The notes under the pieces are model-generated. The model ran no database searches. It saw only the letters and a list, made by a program, of their open reading frames with translations, and was not told the origin of the DNA. Source: Candidatus Methylomirabilota bacterium (GTDB lineage Bacteria; Methylomirabilota; Methylomirabilia; Methylomirabilales; CSP1-5). Taken from it: a stretch of DNA of 7,923 bases. The position numbers and the translations under genes were made by a program. How positions within the stretch are numbered: position 1 is the first letter of the stretch; each line of letters begins with the position of its first letter. Shown here piece by piece: positions 1 to 4,568 of this stretch. The stretch lies in the NCBI GenBank assembly GCA_023249165.1, contig JAHFDE010000100.1:1-7923 (forward strand). Direction: 5' to 3'.

Positions 1-118
1 GGCCCGCCAACTCGGTCTCCACAATCCGAATCCCGGGCGAAAGCTCTCCCTGGACGATAGCCCGACGGACAGCGTCGTAGACCTCTTCGCGGAGCGGTCG
101 GTGAACCCGGATCTTCAT
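1..118 (-). CDS. GntR-family transcriptional regulator, N-terminal fragment
   Basis: Only the first 39 codons lie in the window; the gene continues past base 1. The visible protein begins MKIRVHRPLREEVYDAVRR and continues with an A-I-V-x-G-x-L-x-P-G-x-R-I-V-E-T-E-L-A pattern. This is the start of the winged helix-turn-helix of GntR regulators, and the L-R-E-E-V-Y-D-A-[VL]-R-R-A-I form is typical of the FadR/FCD subfamily, although the effector domain is not visible. The ATG at 118 is preceded by GGAAGG at a normal distance. Proteins of this class bind short palindromes as dimers and usually repress their own or neighbouring metabolic genes in response to an acid or sugar ligand. The promoter and palindrome at 149-177 suggest autoregulation. 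The ligand and target genes cannot be inferred here. Confidence 0.85.
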   Translation of the reverse strand, partial: MKIRVHRPLREEVYDAVRRAIVQGELSPGIRIVETELAG

Positions 119-148
119 GAAGAGCCTTCCATAGAGATCCTTGTACAC

Positions 149-163
149 TGTATACAGTATACA
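149..163. promoter_or_regulatory. Probable GntR operator overlapping the -10 box
   Basis: TGTATAC-A-GTATACA is a perfect 7+7 palindrome around one central base. It contains the whole -10 hexamer and nine bases of the spacer of the promoter that reads into the GntR gene. Compact AT-rich palindromes of this kind are known operators for FadR-type GntR proteins. The position would block RNA polymerase directly, so negative autoregulation is the natural inference. A second perfect palindrome, ACAAATTTGT (161-170), overlaps its edge and may be a further half of the site or chance. Confidence 0.6.
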
Positions 164-177
164 AATTTGTTTGTCAA
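149..177 (-). promoter_or_regulatory. Sigma-70-type promoter of the GntR gene
   Basis: Read on the minus strand, TTGACA (172-177) is followed by exactly 17 bases and then TATACA (149-154). The -35 hexamer matches consensus and the -10 matches in five of six positions. Transcription would start around 138-142, giving a short leader before the ATG at 118. Confidence 0.75.
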
Positions 178-179
178 GC

Positions 180-615
180 CCACCACAACGCTCCCTCCTA
201 ACCCCCTGAGGAAATGACGGGCGTGGAAGGCGACGATTGCCGGACACTTGAAGAGCATCTTTCGACACCCCGAATGTCACAGTAGGGTACGGATCGAGAA
301 GGATCACTTGAAAATCGAAAGCTTAAGCTTGACGGCGATTTGGCACAAAGTTTGCTCCTGTGAAGATATCAGAAGGGGAAACCAAAGCCTCTCTCCTTCT
401 GCTAGGGCCTCGGGGGCGGGCCTTTGACCCATAAGGGAGCCCCCATTATATTTTTCATTCATCTCTACGATCTGTTCTCCACCTGATCCTGTCCTCCTGT
501 CCGCCTGAACTCAACTTAATAGCTTCGGGAAAATTCTTCCATCCTGCCGTCGACGGAAAAGCGAGGTCTGTTCGAAAATAAATCCGGTATTCAGGCTCAA
601 CAAGGGCGGCGGGTG
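180..615. other. Intergenic stretch with no convincing gene
   Basis: I see no recognisable protein or RNA gene between the GntR promoter and the toxin stop codon. There is an unstarted open frame of about 70 codons at 218-428 (+) with no homology that I recognise, a 12-bp palindrome made of two tandem AAGCTT units (319-330), and a terminator-like hairpin at 412-455. The toxin transcript, which enters from the right on the minus strand, has no clear intrinsic terminator here. Confidence 0.5.
412..455 (+). terminator. Terminator-like hairpin without an assigned gene
   Basis: GGGGGC (412-417) pairs with GCCCCC (439-444) across a 21-base loop and is followed by ATTATATTTTTC. The order of stem then T-run fits an intrinsic terminator on the plus strand. 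No annotated plus-strand gene precedes it, so it may end a small unannotated transcript or be fortuitous. Confidence 0.35.
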
Positions 616-879
616 TCACCGGTAGACTTCGCGGCGATGCGCGATAGTCACAATCACAACGACAAGGCGATGCACCTCTACGATGTAAAGGATGCGGTAG
701 TCCCCCACGCGGATGCGATGTAGCCCTTCTACACTCTTCAGCTTTTTCGATCCTGGTGGGTAGGGGTTCTTGGCGAGGGCCAGAATTTGCCTGTCGATTT
801 GTTTCTGGACTTTTGTGGGAAGAGGATCAAGAGCGCGCCGAGCGGCGCGCGTGAGCTCGATCTGATACCGAGCGGTCAT
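616..879 (-). CDS. RelE/ParE-family toxin of a type II TA module
   Basis: The protein is 87 aa, the usual size for a RelE/ParE toxin. It opens with MTARYQIELTRAARRALDPL, the first beta strand and helix of the RelE fold, and ends with the typical strand block R55-I-R57-V-G-D-Y-R62-I-L-Y followed by H81-R-R83-E-V-Y86-R. In RelE-type toxins the basic residues here and the near-terminal Tyr act in mRNA cleavage on the ribosome; ParE members instead target gyrase. The R-x-R-x-G-D-Y-R and H-R-x-x-V-Y pattern favours a RelE-like RNase, but sequence alone does not prove the target. The start ATG (877-879) directly abuts the antitoxin stop TAG (880-882), so the two genes are transcribed and probably translated together. 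Confidence 0.88.
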   Translation of the reverse strand: MTARYQIELTRAARRALDPLPTKVQKQIDRQILALAKNPYPPGSKKLKSVEGLHRIRVGDYRILYIVEVHRLVVVIVTIAHRREVYR

Positions 880-1128
880 CTACGCAAGGCCTAGCTCCTT
901 GCGAACGACCTCATAGGGAATGCGCTCGTCGGACTCGGCCAGCGCCTCCCGTGCGGCTTCTACGTCAAAACGGTCCTCGAGCTCCTCAAGAAGACGAAGA
1001 TCCTCGATAGGGATCATGGCAACAATGTCCTTCCCGTGGCGGGCGATGACCACCCGCTCCTTTCCGTAAGCGGCCCGGTTCACGGTTTCTCCAAAAGAAT
1101 CCCGAGCTCTCGTTGCTTTGATAGCCAT
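880..1128 (-). CDS. Phd/YefM-family antitoxin
   Basis: The product is 82 aa from the ATG at 1128. That start is preceded by GGAGG five bases upstream and is preferred to the in-frame TTG at 1140, which lies within the ribosome-binding site. The N-terminal half (T-R-A-R-D-S-F-G-E-T-V-N-R-A, then E-R-V-V-I-A-R-H-G-K-D-I-V-A-M-I-P) is the Phd/YefM DNA-binding domain. The rest is a charged, helical, poorly conserved tail of the kind that wraps and neutralises a RelE-type toxin. It is the first gene of the module, as is usual. By family precedent the protein represses the shared promoter at 1166-1194, more strongly when bound to toxin. Confidence 0.88.
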   Translation of the reverse strand: MAIKATRARDSFGETVNRAAYGKERVVIARHGKDIVAMIPIEDLRLLEELEDRFDVEAAREALAESDERIPYEVVRKELGLA

Positions 1129-1165
1129 TGTATCCTCCAAATCCTACAAAACGTACGCTATGGGG

Positions 1166-1194
1166 AGTATCGCTTGCCAAGCCTTTATTGTCAA
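1166..1194 (-). promoter_or_regulatory. Promoter of the first TA operon
   Basis: On the minus strand, TTGACA (1189-1194) is separated by 17 bases from GATACT (1166-1171). The antitoxin ATG lies about 40 bases further on at 1128, with GGAGG at 1134-1138. A strong, antitoxin-repressed promoter is the norm for these operons. A CGTACG palindrome lies between the -10 box and the start codon (1152-1157), but I cannot show that it is the operator. Confidence 0.7.
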
Positions 1195-1330
1195 GTACTT
1201 TCTATCGGGTACGGAGAAAAGGGGCAAAATTCGATCCAATTGCTTAGAATTAAACACTTGGACAGCCTATGGACCGGAGGTCGTTATCATCCCCGTCACA
1301 AACATCACCATGATCACGACCACCACCCCG

Positions 1331-1412
1331 AAAAGAAAAAGCCCCGATGGAGCCTGCGGTCGGTTCAAAAGCAGCCGGGCCGCCCCGCCGGTGAAAGCGG
1401 GACCATCGGGGC
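1331..1412 (-). terminator. Minus-strand terminator-like structure
   Basis: GCCCCGATGG (1341-1350) and CCATCGGGGC (1403-1412) form a perfect 10-bp stem enclosing 52 bases that can fold further (CCCGC/GCGGG near 1385-1401). Read on the minus strand, the stem is followed at once by TTTTTCTTTT (positions 1340-1331). That is the layout of a Rho-independent terminator, although the loop is unusually large. It could end the transcript from the 1775-2278 gene or act as the terminator limb of an attenuator. Confidence 0.5.
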
Positions 1413-1465
1413 CGGTGGTGCCTGGGCCTTCCAGGCAGCCAACCTGGTCTTACGGGTGCGCTGGC

Positions 1466-1498
1466 CTAGGAGGCCACCACCTCACAGATCACCATCAT
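1466..1498 (-). CDS. Possible 10-codon leader peptide
   Basis: The reading frame is MMVICEVVAS and then TAG. GGAGA (1501-1505) lies just upstream of the paired ATG codons at 1498 and 1495. The first ATG overlaps the TAA that closes the longer upstream frame (TAATG). The peptide has three Val and one Ile in ten residues. Its stop codon sits inside the 1462-1476 hairpin, and a terminator-like stem follows about 50 bases later. That arrangement mimics branched-chain amino-acid attenuators, but no biosynthetic gene follows, so the peptide is speculative. Confidence 0.2.
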   Translation of the reverse strand: MMVICEVVAS

Positions 1499-1774
1499 TA
1501 TCTCCACGACTGGACCACCTCCTCTCTCGGCGCACCCACCATCACGGGCCCAGTACCCGCCAGCCCGAAGCCGACCGCCGCAATCGACCCCGAACCTGGT
1601 CCGCCCTTGGCCTGCCCCATTACAGGCGAGGACGCGAGGGGGCCTGTGTCGACCCCGACCAAGGTGTTATGGTAGCCGCCTTCGTCCAGTCTGTCTAGCA
1701 ATTCTTCTTTGTCCCCCGAGCCGTAGCTTGCGAGTCGCGGGCTACTACATAAGGTAGGGGCGACCGACGTGGCG

Positions 1775-2278
1775 TTAGTCGGAGAATTCGCGGTCGAGGA
1801 TCTCGTGCAGGAAGCGATCGATCGAGACGGGGTAGAACTTGACGTCCGGTGAGAGGATCAGGCCGGTGTCCCAGATCTCGCGCCGCGCCAGTTCGTCGAG
1901 GATCCGCTCGATGCGCGCTTCCGGGTCCCCCTCGGCGGGACGGATGGTGAGTTCCTCGCTCTCGATGACCGCGTGCCGGCGAGCGGCGTAGCGGAAGCCG
2001 AACACACGCCCCACCAGCGTCCGGTCCATGAGCTCGGAGTCGCCGAACACCTCCCCGTAGGTCTGCCCCTCGCCTCCCGGCCGGATCACCAGACGGGGCG
2101 AGACGCGGATTTTACCCCGGACCTCGACGGCGCAACGTTCCATCTCTGCGTCTGGCCCCACCAGGATGTAGGGAAGCACGTGGTACCCGACCACGATGCC
2201 GGTGATGGGCCTCCGCAAGACTCGCGTCCGCTCAAAGATCCCACGGAGGAACGTTGGATCATAGGGACGGTCAAACAT
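1775..2278 (-). CDS. Conserved-looking hypothetical protein, 167 aa
   Basis: I do not recognise the family. The ATG at 2278 is the first start after an in-frame TGA, so the N-terminus is well fixed, although the ribosome-binding site is weak. The protein is soluble, with no signal peptide or membrane segment. It starts MFDRPYDPTFLRGIFERTRV, continues with strand-like segments around residues 26-60 (G-I-V-V-G-Y-H-V-L-P-Y-I-L-V-G; E-V-R-G-K-I-R-V-S-P-R-L-V-I-R-P), and ends in an acidic helical region with R-I-E-R-I-L-D-E-L-A-R-R-E and F-L-H-E-I-L-D-R. Strong third-position GC and alternating secondary-structure elements mark it as a real gene. It is divergent from the membrane-protein gene at 2323. 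No catalytic motif stands out. Confidence 0.75.
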   Translation of the reverse strand: MFDRPYDPTFLRGIFERTRVLRRPITGIVVGYHVLPYILVGPDAEMERCAVEVRGKIRVSPRLVIRPGGEGQTYGEVFGDSELMDRTLVGRVFGFRYAARRHAVIESEELTIRPAEGDPEARIERILDELARREIWDTGLILSPDVKFYPVSIDRFLHEILDREFSD

Positions 2279-2305
2279 ACGATTCCGTCATCCGCAACTA
2301 GACGT

Positions 2306-2332
2306 CCAGGATCCCAATCGGGATGGACCTGG
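2306..2332. repeat. Inverted repeat between divergent genes
   Basis: ATCCC (2311-2315) and GGGAT (2320-2324) pair around AATC, flanked by CCAGG (2306-2310) and CCTGG (2328-2332) with a three-base bulge. The element sits in the 44-bp gap between divergent genes and covers the ATG at 2323. It may be an operator or an RNA hairpin affecting translation of the rightward gene, if that start is used. Confidence 0.3.
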
Positions 2333-2874
2333 GCGTGAAGAAGGAGAAGTCAGTAGGCATTATGCACAGCTTTCCAAAAAGCGTCAAGGGTATCGCCACG
2401 AGAGATTGCGGAATGGCTGCGTGTGCATTATGCTATCGTACGTGGGAGATTGCCCGGATCCGCAGCGAGAGGGGCGCGTACGCTGGAGATGCCTTCCTGG
2501 CGATGTCTAGAGAAAGGCGTGTGGGTTTCCGAGACTTAGCTGCCCTCGTGTTGTTGCTCGTCTTCGTGTTTGTTTTTGGGATGACCGTTATGTTGCTCTT
2601 TGGCTTCACGATCGCGCCACTGTTGCTAGGTGCACCTGGCCAGCCGGTTTCCCACGGCATCGAAATTTCATTATTCCTTATGATGGTAGTGACTAGCTTC
2701 CCCGTCGGAGGACTCATTGGCGGCCTGATTTGGGTCGCCCTCATGGGACTTCTGCTACCGCGTGACGCAGTCCTCAGATTGCTTTACATCGGTCCCCAGC
2801 TACCCGTGTTGACGGAATTGTGCGTCGACGTTCTCGATGCGGTGAGCGGACAAGGAAGGAGGTCCGGTACGTGA
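2323..2874 (+). CDS. Small hypothetical membrane protein
   Basis: The family is not recognised. The frame is 183 codons from the ATG at 2323, but that start lies inside a hairpin and has only a weak AGGA upstream. ATG codons at 2413 and 2503 are alternatives, and the last would give a compact protein starting M-S-R-E-R-R-V-G-F-R-D just before the first membrane helix. Two strongly hydrophobic blocks are clear: residues about 72-103 (LAALVLLLVFVFVFGMTVML, then a further hydrophobic run), long enough to form one or two helices, and about 114-145, ending M-G-L-L-L-P-R. The positive N-terminal flank suggests a cytoplasmic N-terminus. The soluble N-terminal 60 residues contain C-A-L-C, whose meaning is unclear and which vanishes if the later start is correct. 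No function can be assigned. Confidence 0.55.
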   Translation: MDLGVKKEKSVGIMHSFPKSVKGIATRDCGMAACALCYRTWEIARIRSERGAYAGDAFLAMSRERRVGFRDLAALVLLLVFVFVFGMTVMLLFGFTIAPLLLGAPGQPVSHGIEISLFLMMVVTSFPVGGLIGGLIWVALMGLLLPRDAVLRLLYIGPQLPVLTELCVDVLDAVSGQGRRSGT

Positions 2875-3000
2875 TCGGAATTAGGGGCCGCACCCGAGCT
2901 TCGAGCCGACTATTCAAGAGCCGCCCGGCCCCAAGTGAGGTGTGGGTGTCCGCGAAGGCGAGCCGCCCGACTTAGGCCCGAGAATTGCACTGTTTCTGAT

Positions 3001-3062
3001 CTGCGGGGAGGTGCCCAGGTCCGGTAGGACCTTCAGGCGTCTGAAGCCAGCCCCTGGAGCAG
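3001..3062 (+). promoter_or_regulatory. Foldable 5' leader of the 3078 gene
   Basis: CTGC-GGGG (3001-3008) can pair with CCCC (3051-3054) and GCAG (3059-3062), enclosing two hairpins: AGGTCC-GGTA-GGACCT (3017-3032, perfect) and CTTCAG-GCGT-CTGAAG (3031-3046, perfect). The two inner stems share bases 3031-3032, so they compete slightly. The structure ends 16 nt before the ATG at 3078. It does not match a riboswitch class I know, and it may be a cis-regulatory RNA or a chance GC-rich fold. Confidence 0.3.
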
Positions 3063-3077
3063 ACAAAGGTCATCGCG

Positions 3078-3557
3078 ATGAGTGAAGAGATAGTTCGGGC
3101 GGACAAGTCGTATCGCAGGAAGTTTTTCACTTGGCACGCTATCTTTATCCTGTTCGGTGCCGTGGTCATCGTATGGGGTCTCCCGTGGTTAGAGGAGTAT
3201 CTCAGGCAGGCAAATCCAAAGACCGCAGCGGGGATTCTCAAGGGGTGGTTTATTTTTGCCTTTCTCAGCATTATTCCAATCGCCCTCTATATGCTGTCGC
3301 TCGGGCGGAAGGTGATCAAACATGAACGGATTCCGCTGCCAGGTGCAAAGGTTCTCATCGACACCAGACCCATCGTGGGGAAAAAGGCGACGGTGCGGGG
3401 TCGAGTGTTGGTCGGTGTCTCGCTGCTTCTCGTTGCCTTTGGTCTGTCCGGCGCCCTGACGACTCCCTTCATACTGGACAAGATAACCAGCGAAGAGGCT
3501 AAGATTACGAGCCCCGCCCATCCGCTACAGGAGACCGCTCTCCCGCGTAACCCCTGA
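3078..3557 (+). CDS. Hypothetical membrane protein with three predicted helices
   Basis: The protein is 159 aa from the ATG at 3078, with AAGG eight bases upstream. Three membrane helices are visible at about residues 17-37 (FTWHAIFILFGAVVIVWGL), 54-76 and 109-132 (RVLVGVSLLLVAFGLSGAL). A polar loop at about 77-108 between the second and third helices carries K-H-E-R-I-P-L-P-G and D-T-R-P-I-V-G-K-K-A-T. The N-terminus is charged (MSEEIVRADKSYRRKFF) with no cleavable signal. I do not recognise a family or catalytic motif; it is probably a small inner-membrane protein. It is followed by a strong hairpin at 3561-3580, so it may be a single-gene transcript. Confidence 0.7.
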   Translation: MSEEIVRADKSYRRKFFTWHAIFILFGAVVIVWGLPWLEEYLRQANPKTAAGILKGWFIFAFLSIIPIALYMLSLGRKVIKHERIPLPGAKVLIDTRPIVGKKATVRGRVLVGVSLLLVAFGLSGALTTPFILDKITSEEAKITSPAHPLQETALPRNP

Positions 3558-3560
3558 ATC

Positions 3561-3580
3561 TGGCCCCCAGCCGGGGGCCA
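3561..3580. terminator. Strong GC hairpin after the 3078-3557 gene
   Basis: TGGCCCCC (3561-3568) and GGGGGCCA (3573-3580) form a perfect 8-bp stem with an AGCC loop, four bases after the stop codon. There is no U-tract (ATGCGAATATG follows), so it may protect the 3' end, attenuate only partly, or affect initiation at the next gene instead of being a classic terminator. Confidence 0.4.
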
Positions 3581-3621
3581 ATGCGAATATGCACAATGCC
3601 CCCTGGGCAAACGGGGCTGTC

Positions 3622-4473
3622 ATGAAACTCAAGACGAGCCACAACGCTGCGAGAGAAAGAATCAATGAAAGGATCGTCTCGGGGAACACCCTCCTCGACA
3701 AGGTCACCGGTCAGTATTATGCCGCAAAGACCGCCGGGGCTTTTTCTGAAGAGCAGCACATACCACAATGGAAGGAGCAGTATGTTGAGTGGCTCCACAA
3801 GTGTCTGGGCTCTCTGCAGGACATATTCCCAACCCCCCAGGAAGCTATAACACTGAAAAACGCACAGGGGTCGGGATCTCTAAAGATGAATGCCAAATGG
3901 GCCAGTCTGACGGCAGACATCAAAGCAAAGCTGTCCACCTTGGAAATCATCATCAAATCGGTCGATTCCTACTCGATAGAAATGACGGACGAACTGTTCA
4001 TTGAGGACATTGACTCCTTCGCCAAGGCCCGGGACATCAACCCGCGACAGGTGAAGCCGCTTTTGCCACTGAATCTGTCAGGAGATCAAGTCCGAACCTT
4101 CCTCGGGGAAATTCTCGGGGAACCGCTGCGAAGGCCCGACGACGGGGACGCCGCAACGGACATCTTTACGTCCACGGTAACAACCGGCGGCGATCGCGCA
4201 CGAACCGCCCTCCTACTCAAGGGGGCCACCACGAGGGGGAAGCTGACGCTCAAGAAATGCGGGAAGCATGGGGAGCAGATCGCACGGCTCGTTGCCGTTC
4301 CAGCGGAACTCTATATGCTCCAGCACCTCGATCAGATTGAGAGCCGAGTTATCCGGGAATTGAAAACCAAGATCCAATCGCTGAATGGGGAAGGGAAGCA
4401 GTGCCGGATCTGCCTCGTGGATGGCATGGACACCGCTCGAATTCTTGTTGCGTACGGCAAGATCTCGCCGTAA
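3622..4473 (+). CDS. Uncharacterised two-domain protein, about 283 aa
   Basis: I chose the ATG at 3622 (GGGG five bases upstream; start MKLKTSHNAARERINERI). An in-frame ATG at 3589 would add 11 residues. The N-terminal half, to about residue 120, is helical and charged (A-R-E-R-I-N-E-R-I; W-K-E-Q-Y-V-E-W-L; K-A-K-L-S-T-L-E-I-I-I-K-S-V-D). The C-terminal half, from about residue 178, looks like a compact alpha/beta domain with D180-I-F-T-S, A-L-L-L-K200-G, K-C-G-K-H-G-E-Q-I-A-R-L, P-A-E-L-Y-M-L-Q-H and a terminal C-L-V-D-G-M-D-T-A-R-I-L-V-A-Y-G-K. I recall similar C-terminal blocks in unnamed bacterial hypothetical proteins, but I know of no characterised member. The spaced Asp and L-L-K residues loosely recall PD-(D/E)XK nucleases; that is inference. 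It lies upstream of the lipase gene. Confidence 0.78.
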   Translation: MKLKTSHNAARERINERIVSGNTLLDKVTGQYYAAKTAGAFSEEQHIPQWKEQYVEWLHKCLGSLQDIFPTPQEAITLKNAQGSGSLKMNAKWASLTADIKAKLSTLEIIIKSVDSYSIEMTDELFIEDIDSFAKARDINPRQVKPLLPLNLSGDQVRTFLGEILGEPLRRPDDGDAATDIFTSTVTTGGDRARTALLLKGATTRGKLTLKKCGKHGEQIARLVAVPAELYMLQHLDQIESRVIRELKTKIQSLNGEGKQCRICLVDGMDTARILVAYGKISP

Positions 4474-4519
4474 CGAGGAAAATCCTAAAATCCGCCTTGC
4501 AATTCTTGCTGCGGACGGC
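4440..4519 (+). repeat. Imperfect 19-bp direct repeat across the 3' end of the 283-aa gene
   Basis: AATTCTTGTTGCGTACGGC (4440-4458), in the last codons of the gene, recurs as AATTCTTGCTGCGGACGGC (4501-4519) 61 bp downstream, with 17 of 19 bases identical. The second copy lies inside a possible stem (TCCGC 4491-4495 with GCGGA 4511-4515). It could be a short local duplication. Confidence 0.4.
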
Positions 4520-4568
4520 CCCCGGGTAGGACCGTGAACGACCGGCATACGAGTACGCCGCATATGTC

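Larger units (their letters stand above)
1200..1774. other. Non-genic stretch with hairpins; possible orphan attenuator or gene remnant
   Basis: No intact recognised gene fills this interval. Both strands stay open for long distances in several frames because the DNA is GC-rich, and none of the translations resembles a family I know. Three inverted repeats are clustered: 1341-1350/1403-1412, 1419-1425/1431-1437 and 1462-1467/1471-1476. On the minus strand, a frame with coding-like third positions runs from about 1760 to a TAA at 1498-1500. It overlaps a ten-codon ORF (1466-1498), and a U-rich tract follows the last hairpin. A separate minus-strand frame at about 1269-1340 would encode a very hydrophobic stretch of Val, Ile, Met and Phe. 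These pieces could be a leader whose gene has been lost or a frameshifted pseudogene. Confidence 0.4.

Noticed and set aside
214..428. A 23-codon ORF at 214-285 and an unstarted frame at 218-428.
   Set aside because: The ribosome-binding site is too close in the first case, there is no start codon in the second, and neither translation is recognisable.
1290..1335. Plus-strand Thr/Ile-rich or His-rich codon runs resembling thr, ilv or his leader peptides (for example ATC ACG ACC ACC ACC).
   Set aside because: The frame has no start with a ribosome-binding site, stays open far past the hairpins, and no plus-strand terminator with a U-tract or biosynthetic gene follows. The U-tract is on the minus strand.
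1341..1412. A 72-base segment with complementary ends and a GGTTCAA motif, suggesting a tRNA.
   Set aside because: The T-loop-like motif is at the wrong distance from the 3' end on the plus strand, no anticodon arm or D-arm fits, and the minus strand lacks the motif.
1036..1698. Long plus-strand open frames at 1036-1698 and 1118-1675.
   Set aside because: They run antisense through the first antitoxin and its promoter, lack ribosome-binding sites, have low-complexity His/Pro/Arg composition and resemble no known family. They are best explained by GC-rich DNA with few stops.
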